The notes under the pieces: generated by a model
What the model was told of the DNA's origin: nothing
The model's input: the letters and a program-made list of their open reading frames with translations, nothing else
Database searches by the model: none
NCBI GenBank assembly: GCA_900551355.1
Contig: URVR01000057.1
Coordinates: 1-9,746 of the forward strand
DNA from: an uncultured Eubacteriales bacterium
GTDB taxonomy: Bacteria > Bacillota > Clostridia > Oscillospirales > Oscillospiraceae
Direction: 5' to 3'
DNA length: 9,746 nt
Shown here: positions 1 through 6,724 of the stretch, piece by piece
Position numbering within the stretch: position 1 is the first letter of the stretch
Layout of the letters: each line of letters begins with the position of its first letter
Program-made: the position numbers and the translations under genes

Positions 1-32
1 CTCGTGGGCTCGGAGATGTGTATAAGAGACAG
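1..32 (+). other. Nextera/Tn5 sequencing adapter remnant (not genomic)
   Basis: Bases 14-32 read AGATGTGTATAAGAGACAG, exactly the 19-bp Tn5 mosaic end used in Nextera libraries. Bases 1-13 (CTCGTGGGCTCGG) match the read-2 side of the same adapter, which lacks only its first two bases (GT). This is library-preparation sequence left on a contig end. It should be trimmed, and any protein reading through it (for example a frame containing MCIRDS) is artificial. The organism's own sequence begins at about base 33. Confidence 0.98.
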
Positions 33-34
33 CC

Positions 35-1105
35 CCCAGGGCGCAGATGGACGGCTATCTGGCCCAGGGCAGAAAGATCGTGCTGTGCGCTCCCGTCTAC
101 ACCCCGGAGGAGATCATCCATTCCATGGGCTTCGTCCCCATGGGCGCGTGGGGCGCCGATGTGGAGCTGAACCGGGCCAAGGAGTACTGTCCCGCGTTCC
201 TGTGCTCCATCGTCCAGTCCCTGCTGGAGCTGGGCATCGCCGGTGCTTACGAGGGCGCCAGCGCCATCGTCATCCCCTCCCTGTGCGACACCCTCAAGAC
301 CGTGGGCGAGAACTGGAAGTACGCCGTGCCGTCCATCCCGTTCATCCCCATGACCTATCCCCAGAACCGCAAGCCCGCCTACGGCGTGGCCTATACCAAG
401 GCCGGGTACGAGCGGGTCATCCGCGACCTGGAGAAGCTGGGCGGCACGTTCTCCGAGGAGAAGCTGCTGGCCTCCATCAAGGTCTATAACCGTCACAACG
501 CCGCCATGCGGAAGCTGGACGAGGTGCTGGCCAAGCACCCGGAGATCACCGCCGCCCAGCGCAGCGACATCTTCAAGAGCGCCTTCTTCATGACCAAGGA
601 GGAGCACACCAAGCTGGTGGAGGCCCTCATCGCCCAGCTGGAGGCCGCCGCCCCCGCCGCGGAGCAGCTGCCCATCGTCATCTCCGGCATCCTGACGGAC
701 GCCCCGGCGCTGAACGCCATCATCGACGAGATGGGCCTGCACATCGTGGCTGACGACGTGGCCGCCCAGTCCCGCCAGTACCGCACCGACGCGCCGGAGC
801 GTGCCGACGCCCTCAACGCGCTGGCGGAGAAGTTCGCCGCCATGGGCAACTGCTCCGTGCTGTACGATCAGGGCAAGAACCGCGTCAAGTGGATCGTGGA
901 CACCGCCAAGGCGAGAAACGCCAAGGGTGTTCTGGTGGTGCTCACCAAGTTCTGCGACCCGGAGGAGTTCGATTATGTGATGATCAAGAAGGCCTGCGAG
1001 GCCGCCGACCTGCCCCTGACGCTGGTGGAGGTGGATCGCCAAATGGTGCACTTCGAGCAGGTGCGCACCAATCTGGAGACCTTCCGCGATCTGCTGATGA
1101 TGTAA
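35..1105 (+). CDS. hadC: (R)-2-hydroxyacyl-CoA dehydratase, beta subunit (HadC/FldC-like), 5'-truncated
   Basis: This is the smaller subunit of the oxygen-sensitive Fe-S dehydratase that removes water from (R)-2-hydroxyacyl-CoA to give the (E)-2-enoyl-CoA through a ketyl-radical mechanism. The cytoplasmic heterodimer needs an ATP-driven activator (HadI/FldI type). Numbering from the ATG at base 47, family landmarks are PVYTPEEIIH (about 16-25), a cysteine in AFLCSIVQS (C53), SLCDTLKTVGENWK (C80), FFMTKEEHTKLV (about 180) and LTKFCDPEEFDY (C303). C53, C80 and C303 are the likely cluster ligands. The ATG at 47 is probably internal: the frame is open back to the adapter (P-R-A-Q before the Met), and recalled HadC sequences carry homologous residues there, so roughly 15 N-terminal residues are missing. 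The alpha subunit and activator are not visible. It opens a six-gene operon, 32 nt before the CoA-transferase. The family is certain; HadC versus FldC substrate type is not. Confidence 0.93.
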   Translation, partial: PRAQMDGYLAQGRKIVLCAPVYTPEEIIHSMGFVPMGAWGADVELNRAKEYCPAFLCSIVQSLLELGIAGAYEGASAIVIPSLCDTLKTVGENWKYAVPSIPFIPMTYPQNRKPAYGVAYTKAGYERVIRDLEKLGGTFSEEKLLASIKVYNRHNAAMRKLDEVLAKHPEITAAQRSDIFKSAFFMTKEEHTKLVEALIAQLEAAAPAAEQLPIVISGILTDAPALNAIIDEMGLHIVADDVAAQSRQYRTDAPERADALNALAEKFAAMGNCSVLYDQGKNRVKWIVDTAKARNAKGVLVVLTKFCDPEEFDYVMIKKACEAADLPLTLVEVDRQMVHFEQVRTNLETFRDLLMM

Positions 1106-1137
1106 GTAATGGCAAATAGACATACAGGAGGAACAAC

Positions 1138-2382
1138 ATGAGTGAAGTAAAACGCCCCCTTGAGGGAGTGAAGGTCGTGGAGCTGGCCACGTTCATCGCC
1201 GCTCCCTGCTGCGCCCGTTTCCTGGCTGACCTGGGCGCCGAGGTCATCAAGGTCGAGGCTCCCGCCGGCGATCCCCTGCGCTACACCGCCGTCAACGAGG
1301 GCCGTCCCCTGGATCAGAAGGAGAACACCTCCTACGATCTGGAGAACGCGGGCAAGACCTGCGTGTGCCTGAACACCAAGACCCCCGCCGGCCGCGAAGC
1401 GCTGGAGAAGCTGATCTCCGAGGCCGACATCTTCATCACCAACTGGCGCCAGAACCCCCTGAAGAAGGCGGCGCTGGACTATGACACGCTGCACGCCCGC
1501 TACCCCAAGCTGGTGTACGGCTTCGTGTCCGGGTACGGCGAGAAGGGCCCCGACAAGGACCTGCCCGGCTTTGACTTTACGGCGTTCTTCGCCCGCGGCG
1601 GCATCCTGGGTACCCTGTTTGACCGGGACGCCCTGCCCATGCTGACCATCGCCGGCTTCGGCGACCATCAGGTGGGCATGTATCTGGCCAGCGGCATTCT
1701 GGCGGCGCTGTACCGCGCCCGTGAGACCGGCCAGGGCGACCGCGTGGTGGTGTCTCTGTTCCACAGCGCCATCTGGGACGTGTCCCTGCTGCTGCAGGCC
1801 AGCCAGTACGGCGCCGAGTGCACCAAGTACCCCCTGTCCCGCCGGACGCTGCCCAACCCGCTGGTGGTGTGCCACAAGACCAAGGACAACAAGTGGCTCC
1901 AGATCGCCATGCCCCAGTACGACCGGCACTATCCCATTTTCATGAAGGCCATCGGTCACCCCGAAATGGCCGACGATCCCCGCTACTATCCCCAGGCGGC
2001 GCTGCAGGCCAACATCGAGGAGTTCTATGACTTCCTGGTGGCCGAGATGGCCACCCGCACGCTGGACGAGTGGTGCAAGCTGATGGACGCCAACGACCTG
2101 CCCTACGCCGTGGCCCAGACCTGGGACCAGCTGCTGGTGGATAAGCAGGCATGGGCCTCCGGCTGCTTCTACGAGATGGAGTATTCCAACGGCAACAAGC
2201 GCACCATGGTGCGGCCCCCCGTCATCTTCGAGGAGACGGAGCTGCCCCCCTACAACCGCGGCCCGTATCTGGGCGAGCAGACCGAGAAGATCCTGAAGGA
2301 TCTGGGCTACTCTGACGAGCAGGTAGCCGCCATGATCGCCGCCGGCGAGGCGGTGCCCATGGATCCCAAGCTGAAGGACTGA
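1138..2382 (+). CDS. hadA: Class III (CaiB/BaiF family) CoA-transferase, HadA/FldA-like
   Basis: Predicted to move CoA from the pathway's acyl- or enoyl-CoA product to the (R)-2-hydroxyacid, activating it for dehydration without spending ATP. The 414-aa protein has the usual family length. It starts with LEGVKVVELATFIAAP (about 8-23) and the nucleotide-fold motif ADLGAEVIKVEAP (30-42). It continues with LVYGFVSGYGEKGP (125-138) and PGFDFTAFFARGG (143-155). The catalytic aspartate is most likely D176 in AGFGDHQVG, the position that forms the acyl-anhydride intermediate in formyl-CoA transferase and CaiB. DLENAGK, the GYG and FDFTAF blocks and FGDHQ resemble clostridial HadA/FldA more closely than bile-acid or oxalate enzymes. 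The start is supported by AGGAGG at 1126-1131, 6 nt before the ATG. Exact acyl specificity is unknown. Confidence 0.92.
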   Translation: MSEVKRPLEGVKVVELATFIAAPCCARFLADLGAEVIKVEAPAGDPLRYTAVNEGRPLDQKENTSYDLENAGKTCVCLNTKTPAGREALEKLISEADIFITNWRQNPLKKAALDYDTLHARYPKLVYGFVSGYGEKGPDKDLPGFDFTAFFARGGILGTLFDRDALPMLTIAGFGDHQVGMYLASGILAALYRARETGQGDRVVVSLFHSAIWDVSLLLQASQYGAECTKYPLSRRTLPNPLVVCHKTKDNKWLQIAMPQYDRHYPIFMKAIGHPEMADDPRYYPQAALQANIEEFYDFLVAEMATRTLDEWCKLMDANDLPYAVAQTWDQLLVDKQAWASGCFYEMEYSNGNKRTMVRPPVIFEETELPPYNRGPYLGEQTEKILKDLGYSDEQVAAMIAAGEAVPMDPKLKD

Positions 2383-2420
2383 GCTGTCCCGCACGATTTG
2401 AGGAGAAGCTGAAAGACAGG

Positions 2421-2449
2421 GCGCGGCCCGTTTGAGGAGGCGGGCCGCC
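2421..2449 (+). other. GC-rich stem-loop between the CoA-transferase and dehydrogenase genes
   Basis: GCGGCCCG (2423-2430) is perfectly complementary to CGGGCCGC (2441-2448). The stem can extend by three or four pairs past one bulged C (2418-2421 with 2449-2452). The 10-nt loop TTTGAGGAGG is Shine-Dalgarno-like, yet no start codon follows at a useful distance. No T-run follows, so it is not a canonical terminator. It sits in the longest gap of the operon and may be an mRNA stability or processing element. Confidence 0.5.
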
Positions 2450-2466
2450 CCTCCCGAAGAATAGAG

Positions 2467-2471
2467 AGGAG
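2467..2471 (+). promoter_or_regulatory. Ribosome binding site that decides the dehydrogenase start
   Basis: AGGAG lies 3 nt before the ATG at 2475 and 9 nt before the ATG at 2481. The second spacing is much closer to the usual optimum, which favours the downstream ATG. Confidence 0.6.
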
Positions 2472-2480
2472 AATATGACC

Positions 2481-3482
2481 ATGAAGATCGCCGCATATGA
2501 GGTACGTCCCGACGAAAAGCCCGTTATCGAGAACCTGTGCAAGCAATATGGCATCGAGCTGATCTCCACCCCCGCCAATCTGGATAAGACCACCGCAAAC
2601 ATGGCCGCCGGCTGCGACGGCGTCACCACCCTGGGCCAGAGCGACTACTGCAGCGAGGTGCTGGATGAGCTGAAGGGCTACGGCGTCAAGGTGCTGGCCA
2701 GCCGCTGCGTGGGCTACAACCACATGAACTGCGACTACGCCCGCTCCCTGGGCTTCCGCCTGTGCAACGGCGCCTACGCCCCCAACGGCGTGGCGGAGTA
2801 CACCGTCATGGCCATCCTGATGTGCATCCGCAAGTTCAAGAAGGCGCTGTACAACACCAACGACAACGACTTTACCCTGAAGGGCAAGATGGGCCGCGAG
2901 CTGCGCACCATGACCGTGGGCGTCATGGGCACCGGCAAGATCGGCTTCACCGTCATCAAGTGCCTCAGCGGCTTCGGCTGCCGCATCCTGGCCAACGACG
3001 TGTACCAGAACGACGCCGTCCGCCAGTACGCCGAGTATGTGGATCTGGACACCCTGTACCGGGAGTCCGACATCATCACCATCCACACCCCACTGCTGCC
3101 GGAGACCACCGGCATGATCAACCGCGAGGCCATCGCCAAGATGAAGGACGGCGTGGTGTTCATCGACAACGCCCGGGGCGAGCTGGTGGATATCGACGCC
3201 GTTACCGAGGCTGTGGAGTCCGGCAAGTTCGGCGCATTGTTCATGGACGCCTTCCCCGGCGAGACCGGCATCATCCATGTGCCCCACGACGAGGACATCA
3301 TCCGCACCCCCGGCATGCCCTACTTCAAGCTGAAGTACCTGCGCTCCTTCGTCAACGTGTACCACACGCCCCACATGGCGTTCTTCACCGCCGAGGCCGC
3401 CCAGCAGATGGCCGAGTGCGGCATCAACAGCATCTATGAGATTCTGACTGCGGGCAAATCCAGTCACGAGATCCCCTGCTGA
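2481..3482 (+). CDS. NAD-dependent D-2-hydroxyacid dehydrogenase (D-LDH/VanH/FldH-type)
   Basis: Predicted to reduce a 2-oxoacid from amino-acid transamination to the (R)-2-hydroxyacid with NADH, supplying the CoA-transferase. In numbering from the ATG at 2475, the N-terminal catalytic half contains ASRCVGYNH (75-83) and YAPNGVAEYT (101-110). The Rossmann domain has GTGKIG (152-157), with D175 placed to bind the adenosine ribose and so favour NAD over NADP. Catalytic residues line up with D-lactate dehydrogenase: R234 in NARGELVD, D258 and E263 in DAFPGE, and H300 in HTPHMAFFT. The block around RCVGYNH...PNGVAEYT recalls VanH, but no van ligase is nearby and the setting is fermentative. The start at 2481 (MKIAAYEV) is preferred over 2475 on ribosome-site spacing; both give a normal-length protein of 333 or 335 aa. 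The gap to the next gene is 37 nt. The true substrate (phenylpyruvate, indolepyruvate, 2-oxoisocaproate or pyruvate) cannot be told. Confidence 0.92.
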   Translation: MKIAAYEVRPDEKPVIENLCKQYGIELISTPANLDKTTANMAAGCDGVTTLGQSDYCSEVLDELKGYGVKVLASRCVGYNHMNCDYARSLGFRLCNGAYAPNGVAEYTVMAILMCIRKFKKALYNTNDNDFTLKGKMGRELRTMTVGVMGTGKIGFTVIKCLSGFGCRILANDVYQNDAVRQYAEYVDLDTLYRESDIITIHTPLLPETTGMINREAIAKMKDGVVFIDNARGELVDIDAVTEAVESGKFGALFMDAFPGETGIIHVPHDEDIIRTPGMPYFKLKYLRSFVNVYHTPHMAFFTAEAAQQMAECGINSIYEILTAGKSSHEIPC

Positions 3483-3519
3483 ACCAACAGCGCGACCCAA
3501 ACTGAACAGGAGGAAAACT

Positions 3520-4659
3520 ATGATTTTCGACGCAAAGCATGAAATGATCCGCAAGCTGGTGCGCCAGTTTGCCGAGACCGAGCTGACCACCGAGATCCTC
3601 GACAAGGTGGAGGAGACCGGTGAGTTCCCCGAGGAGATCGTGGACAAGATGGCCAAGTGCGGCTTCCTGGGCCTGAAGATCCCCCGGGAATACGGCGGCG
3701 CCGGCGCCGATACCCTGGCCTACATCATCATGATCGAGGAGATCGCCCGTGTCTCCGCCGTGGCCAGCCTGTACGCCAACACCCCCAACTCCCTGGGCGG
3801 CGGCCCCCTGATGCAGGCGGGCACCCCCGAGCAGCTGGAGAAATACCTTCGTCCCTCCGTGGAGAACAAGGTGAAGATCGTGTTCGGCCTCACCGAGCCG
3901 GGCGCCGGCTCCGATGCCAGCAGCATGGTCACCACCGCCGTGAAGGACGGCGATTACTACATCCTCAACGGCCGCAAGTGCTTCATCTCCGGCGCGCCTC
4001 TGGCCGACTACTGCATCGTCTACGCCAAGACCGACATGAAGCGCGGCAACAAGGGCATCTCCGCCTTCATCGTGGACATGAAGGCCCCCGGCGTCTCCTG
4101 CGGCAAGCACGAGGCCAAGATGGGGCTGGTGGGCTACGCCACCTCCGACGTGGTGCTGGAGGATGTCCGCGTCCACAAGAGCGACATGCTGGGCAAGGAG
4201 AACATGGGTTTCATCAACGCCATGAAGACGCTGGACGGCGGCCGTCTGGGCGTGTCCGCCCAGTCCATCGGTTTGGCCCAGGGCTGCCTGGACGAGGCCA
4301 TCAAGTACTCCAAGGAGCGTGTGCAGTTCGGCAAGCCCATCTGCAAGAACCAGGCCATCGCCTTCATGCTGGCGGATATGGCCACCAAGCTCACCGCCGC
4401 CAAGGAGCTGGTCTACATGGCCGCCCAGATGAAGGACAGGAACGACCCCAACGCCTCCATGTACTGCTCCATGGCCAAGTACTTCGCCTCCGAGACCTGC
4501 AACGAGATCGCGGCCAAGGCCGTGCAGATCCACGGCGGCTACGGGTATATCAAGGAGTATCCCGTGGAGCGCAAGTACCGCGACTGCCGCGTGTTCACCA
4601 TCTATGAGGGCACCTCTCAGGTCCAGCAGATGGTCATTTCCGGCAATCTGCTGAAGTGA
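3520..4659 (+). CDS. Short-chain acyl-CoA dehydrogenase acting as enoyl-CoA reductase (AcdA/AcdB-like)
   Basis: A cytoplasmic FAD flavoprotein, 379 aa, the standard length of the butyryl-CoA dehydrogenase class. Here it is expected to run in reverse and reduce the 2-enoyl-CoA made by the dehydratase, taking electrons from the adjacent EtfAB. Landmarks are an N-terminal helical domain (1-120), GLTEPGAGSDA (123-133, family signature 1), the FAD-contacting KERVQFGKPI (265-274) and signature 2 beginning QIHGGYGYIKEY (336-347). The catalytic glutamate is E363 in IYEGTSQVQQM, the butyryl-CoA dehydrogenase position. AGGAGG at 3508-3513, 6 nt before the ATG, supports the start. EtfB begins 22 nt after the stop. 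Gene order Acd-EtfB-EtfA is the same as in C. difficile had and C. sporogenes fld clusters. An ordinary butyryl-CoA dehydrogenase role is possible but less likely, because no crotonase, thiolase or 3-hydroxybutyryl-CoA dehydrogenase gene is present. Confidence 0.93.
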   Translation: MIFDAKHEMIRKLVRQFAETELTTEILDKVEETGEFPEEIVDKMAKCGFLGLKIPREYGGAGADTLAYIIMIEEIARVSAVASLYANTPNSLGGGPLMQAGTPEQLEKYLRPSVENKVKIVFGLTEPGAGSDASSMVTTAVKDGDYYILNGRKCFISGAPLADYCIVYAKTDMKRGNKGISAFIVDMKAPGVSCGKHEAKMGLVGYATSDVVLEDVRVHKSDMLGKENMGFINAMKTLDGGRLGVSAQSIGLAQGCLDEAIKYSKERVQFGKPICKNQAIAFMLADMATKLTAAKELVYMAAQMKDRNDPNASMYCSMAKYFASETCNEIAAKAVQIHGGYGYIKEYPVERKYRDCRVFTIYEGTSQVQQMVISGNLLK

Positions 4660-4681
4660 AGAGGAAAGGAGCAACGAACAT

Positions 4682-5482
4682 ATGAAGATCATCGTTTGTG
4701 TCAAGCAGGTCCCCGATACCTCCGGCAAGGTGGCCGTCAACGCCGACGGCACGCTGGATCGTGCGTCCATGCAGACCATTATCAACCCCGACGATATGAA
4801 TGCCATCGAGGCCGCCCTGACCCTGAAGGATCAGCTGGGCTGCCCCGTCATCGCCGTGTCCATGGGTCCCCCTCCCGCCGCCGGCATGCTGCTGGAGCTG
4901 AAGGCCATGGGCGTGGATAAGGCCGTGCTGGTGTCCGCCCGCGAGTTCGGCGGTTCCGACACCTTTGCCACCTCCCAGATCCTGGCGGCTGCCATCAAGA
5001 ACCTGGGCGTGGACGCCGATGACATCATCTTCTGCGGCCGTCAGGCCATCGACGGCGACACCGCCCAGGTGGGCCCCCAGATCGCCGAGAAGCTGGAGAT
5101 CCCCCAGGTGTCCTATGTGGCCGACATTCAGAAGGAGGGCAATACCCTCACCGTCCGGCGCATGCTGGAGGATGGCTATATGACCGTGCAGGTGCAGACT
5201 CCCTGCCTGCTGACCTGCATCAAGGAGCTGAACACCCCCCGCTACATGACCATCCGGGGTATCCTGGACTGCGACAACGAGCCTGTCACCGTGCTGGATT
5301 ACAACGCGCTGAAGGACGATCCCCTCATCGAGGTGGACACCATCGGCCTGAAGGGCTCTCCCACCAACATCTACAAGAGCTTCACGCCTCCCCAGAAGGG
5401 CGTCGGCATGATGCTGGACGGCAGCGGCAAGGAGGCCGTGGAGCAGCTGTTCGGCATCCTGTCCACCAAGCACATCATCTGA
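4682..5482 (+). CDS. etfB: Electron transfer flavoprotein, beta subunit (bifurcating type predicted)
   Basis: Small subunit of the EtfAB flavoprotein that delivers electrons to the acyl-CoA dehydrogenase encoded just upstream. The 266-aa protein starts with the canonical MKIIVCVKQVPDT. It has GSDTFATSQ with T94 and T97, and GRQAIDGDTAQVGPQ (119-133). These are the loops that hold the second FAD in bifurcating EtfB (Acidaminococcus/Megasphaera type), where ordinary ETF binds AMP. The beta-subunit signature region follows with VRRMLEDGY and TPCLLTC (about 158-178). By family knowledge such a protein oxidises two NADH, sending one electron pair to enoyl-CoA and one to ferredoxin or flavodoxin. 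Bifurcation is inferred from motifs and context only. AAAGGAG at 4665-4671 lies 10 nt before the ATG, slightly long but acceptable. EtfA starts 15 nt after the stop. Confidence 0.95.
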   Translation: MKIIVCVKQVPDTSGKVAVNADGTLDRASMQTIINPDDMNAIEAALTLKDQLGCPVIAVSMGPPPAAGMLLELKAMGVDKAVLVSAREFGGSDTFATSQILAAAIKNLGVDADDIIFCGRQAIDGDTAQVGPQIAEKLEIPQVSYVADIQKEGNTLTVRRMLEDGYMTVQVQTPCLLTCIKELNTPRYMTIRGILDCDNEPVTVLDYNALKDDPLIEVDTIGLKGSPTNIYKSFTPPQKGVGMMLDGSGKEAVEQLFGILSTKHII

Positions 5483-5497
5483 GAAGGGAGAAACGAT

Positions 5498-6610
5498 ATG
5501 TCTACTTTTATGAATACCGACCCCAAGGCGTTCTCCGGCGTGTGGGTCTTTTGTGAGCAGCGTCAGGGCGTGATGATGCCCACCACCTTCGAGCTGATCT
5601 CCGAGGGCCGCAAGCTGGCCGACGAGCTGGGCGTCCAGCTGTCCGGCATCCTGCTGGGCGACAACGTGGACGGCATCGCCGCGGAGCTGGGCGGCTACGG
5701 CGCGGACAAGGTCTACGTCTACAACAGCCCCCTGCTGAAGGACTACACCACCGACGCCTATACCAAGGTCATCACCGACGCGGTGCACGCCTTCAAGCCC
5801 GAGATTCTGCTGTTCGGCGCCAGCCACATCGGCCGCGATCTGGCCCCCCGCTGCGCCGCCCGCCTCCACACCGGCCTGTGCGCCGACTGCACCCATCTGG
5901 ATGTGGACCTCAACGGCTACATCAACTTCCTGCGCACCGGATCCTCCCTGGACGTGGACTCCATGAACTTCGAGACGAAGCTGTTCGACGTCAACACCAA
6001 CCTGAAGATGACCCGTCCGGCCTTCGGCGGCCACCTGATGGCCACCATCGTGTGCCCCCGCTTCCGTCCTGCTATGGCTACCGTGCGCCCCGGCGTCATG
6101 AAGAAGCGCGAGTTTGACGCCTCCGGCGTGGAGAAGGTGGAGGTCCTCCATCCCGAGTTCACCCTGACCGAGGCCGACATCAAGACCAAGGTGCTGGAGA
6201 TCGTCAAGGCCGCCCGGGCCATGGTGGATCTCACCGGCGCCGAGGTGGTGGTCTCCGTGGGCCGCGGCATCGCCAAGGACGTGGACAAGGGCATCGCCCT
6301 GGCCGAGGAGCTGGCCGCCCTTATGGGCGGCGTGGTAGGCGCGTCCCGCGCCGTGGTGGACTCCGGCTGGATGACCGCCGATCATCAGGTGGGTCAGACC
6401 GGCAAGACCGTCCATCCCCGCATCTATGTGGCGCTGGGCATCTCCGGTGCCATCCAGCACAAGGCCGGCATGCAGGATTCCGAGTGCATCATCGCCGTCA
6501 ACAAGAGCGACGTGGCCCCCATCTTCGAGGTGGCGGACTACGGCATCTGCGGCGACCTGTTCAAGGTCGTGCCGCTGATGATCGAGGAAATGAAGGCGCT
6601 GAAGAAATAA
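5498..6610 (+). CDS. etfA: Electron transfer flavoprotein, alpha subunit
   Basis: Large subunit partnering EtfB. The 370-aa protein has an N-terminal Rossmann-like domain (about 13-200) and a C-terminal FAD-binding domain. In the latter, GASRAVVDSGW (281-291), HQVGQTGKTVHPRIYVALG (296-314) and SGAIQHKAGM (316-325) contact the flavin. At 370 residues it is somewhat longer than the roughly 310-340 of classical respiratory ETF-alpha. The extra length is a short N-terminal lead and a middle segment about 135-180 containing DLNGYINFLRTGS, as in clostridial bifurcating forms. It has no cysteine-rich ferredoxin domain, unlike some clostridial EtfA proteins, so electrons must go to a separate acceptor. 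A GAAGGGAG ribosome site at 5483-5490 supports the ATG. It is the last gene of the operon, followed 18 nt later by a strong hairpin. Confidence 0.96.
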   Translation: MSTFMNTDPKAFSGVWVFCEQRQGVMMPTTFELISEGRKLADELGVQLSGILLGDNVDGIAAELGGYGADKVYVYNSPLLKDYTTDAYTKVITDAVHAFKPEILLFGASHIGRDLAPRCAARLHTGLCADCTHLDVDLNGYINFLRTGSSLDVDSMNFETKLFDVNTNLKMTRPAFGGHLMATIVCPRFRPAMATVRPGVMKKREFDASGVEKVEVLHPEFTLTEADIKTKVLEIVKAARAMVDLTGAEVVVSVGRGIAKDVDKGIALAEELAALMGGVVGASRAVVDSGWMTADHQVGQTGKTVHPRIYVALGISGAIQHKAGMQDSECIIAVNKSDVAPIFEVADYGICGDLFKVVPLMIEEMKALKK

Positions 6611-6628
6611 CCTTTTCCCCTCCCCACA

Positions 6629-6669
6629 ACAGCAGACGCCCGAGGGCCTGTCCCCCGGGCGTTTGCTGT
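6629..6669 (+). terminator. Long hairpin downstream of etfA, probable terminator
   Basis: The arm 6629-6646 pairs with 6652-6669 over 18 positions, with one G-T wobble (6635/6663) and one A-C mismatch (6643/6655), around a 5-nt loop CCTGT. Its stability and position right after the last operon gene suggest termination of the had/etf transcript. It lacks a following U-tract, since GGGTGCGGGG comes next. It could therefore be an imperfect terminator or a 3'-end protecting structure. Confidence 0.6.
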
Positions 6670-6695
6670 GGGTGCGGGGCGTGAAAAAGCAGCAC

Positions 6696-6724
6696 TTGCG
6701 GTTTTCCGGGTTTTCCGGTATAAT
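6696..6724 (+). promoter_or_regulatory. Sigma-A-type promoter of the GntR regulator gene
   Basis: A perfect -10 box TATAAT at 6719-6724 lies 17 nt downstream of TTGCGG (6696-6701), which keeps the important TTG of a -35 box. The predicted transcript start is near 6731, giving a short leader before the ATG at 6758. The spacer contains a perfect 9-bp tandem repeat (separate entry), so the promoter is a plausible site of repression. Confidence 0.75.

Noticed and set aside
1..32. Tn5 transposon end as evidence of a natural mobile element
   Set aside because: The mosaic end is the engineered hyperactive form followed by Illumina primer sequence at the exact contig edge, so it is a library artefact.
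4..489. Open frame starting inside the adapter
   Set aside because: The start codon is in the sequencing adapter, and the remaining residues are an out-of-frame reading of hadC.
973..2496. Long minus-strand open frame opposite the CoA-transferase (and similar ones at 2307-3656 and 3424-4806)
   Set aside because: Same GC-bias shadow effect: low-complexity composition, and the + strand frames carry complete family motifs and ribosome sites.
2475..3482. Vancomycin-resistance (vanH) gene
   Set aside because: Local similarity to VanH reflects the shared D-LDH family. No VanA/VanB-type ligase, VanX or two-component genes are nearby, and the neighbours are fermentation genes.
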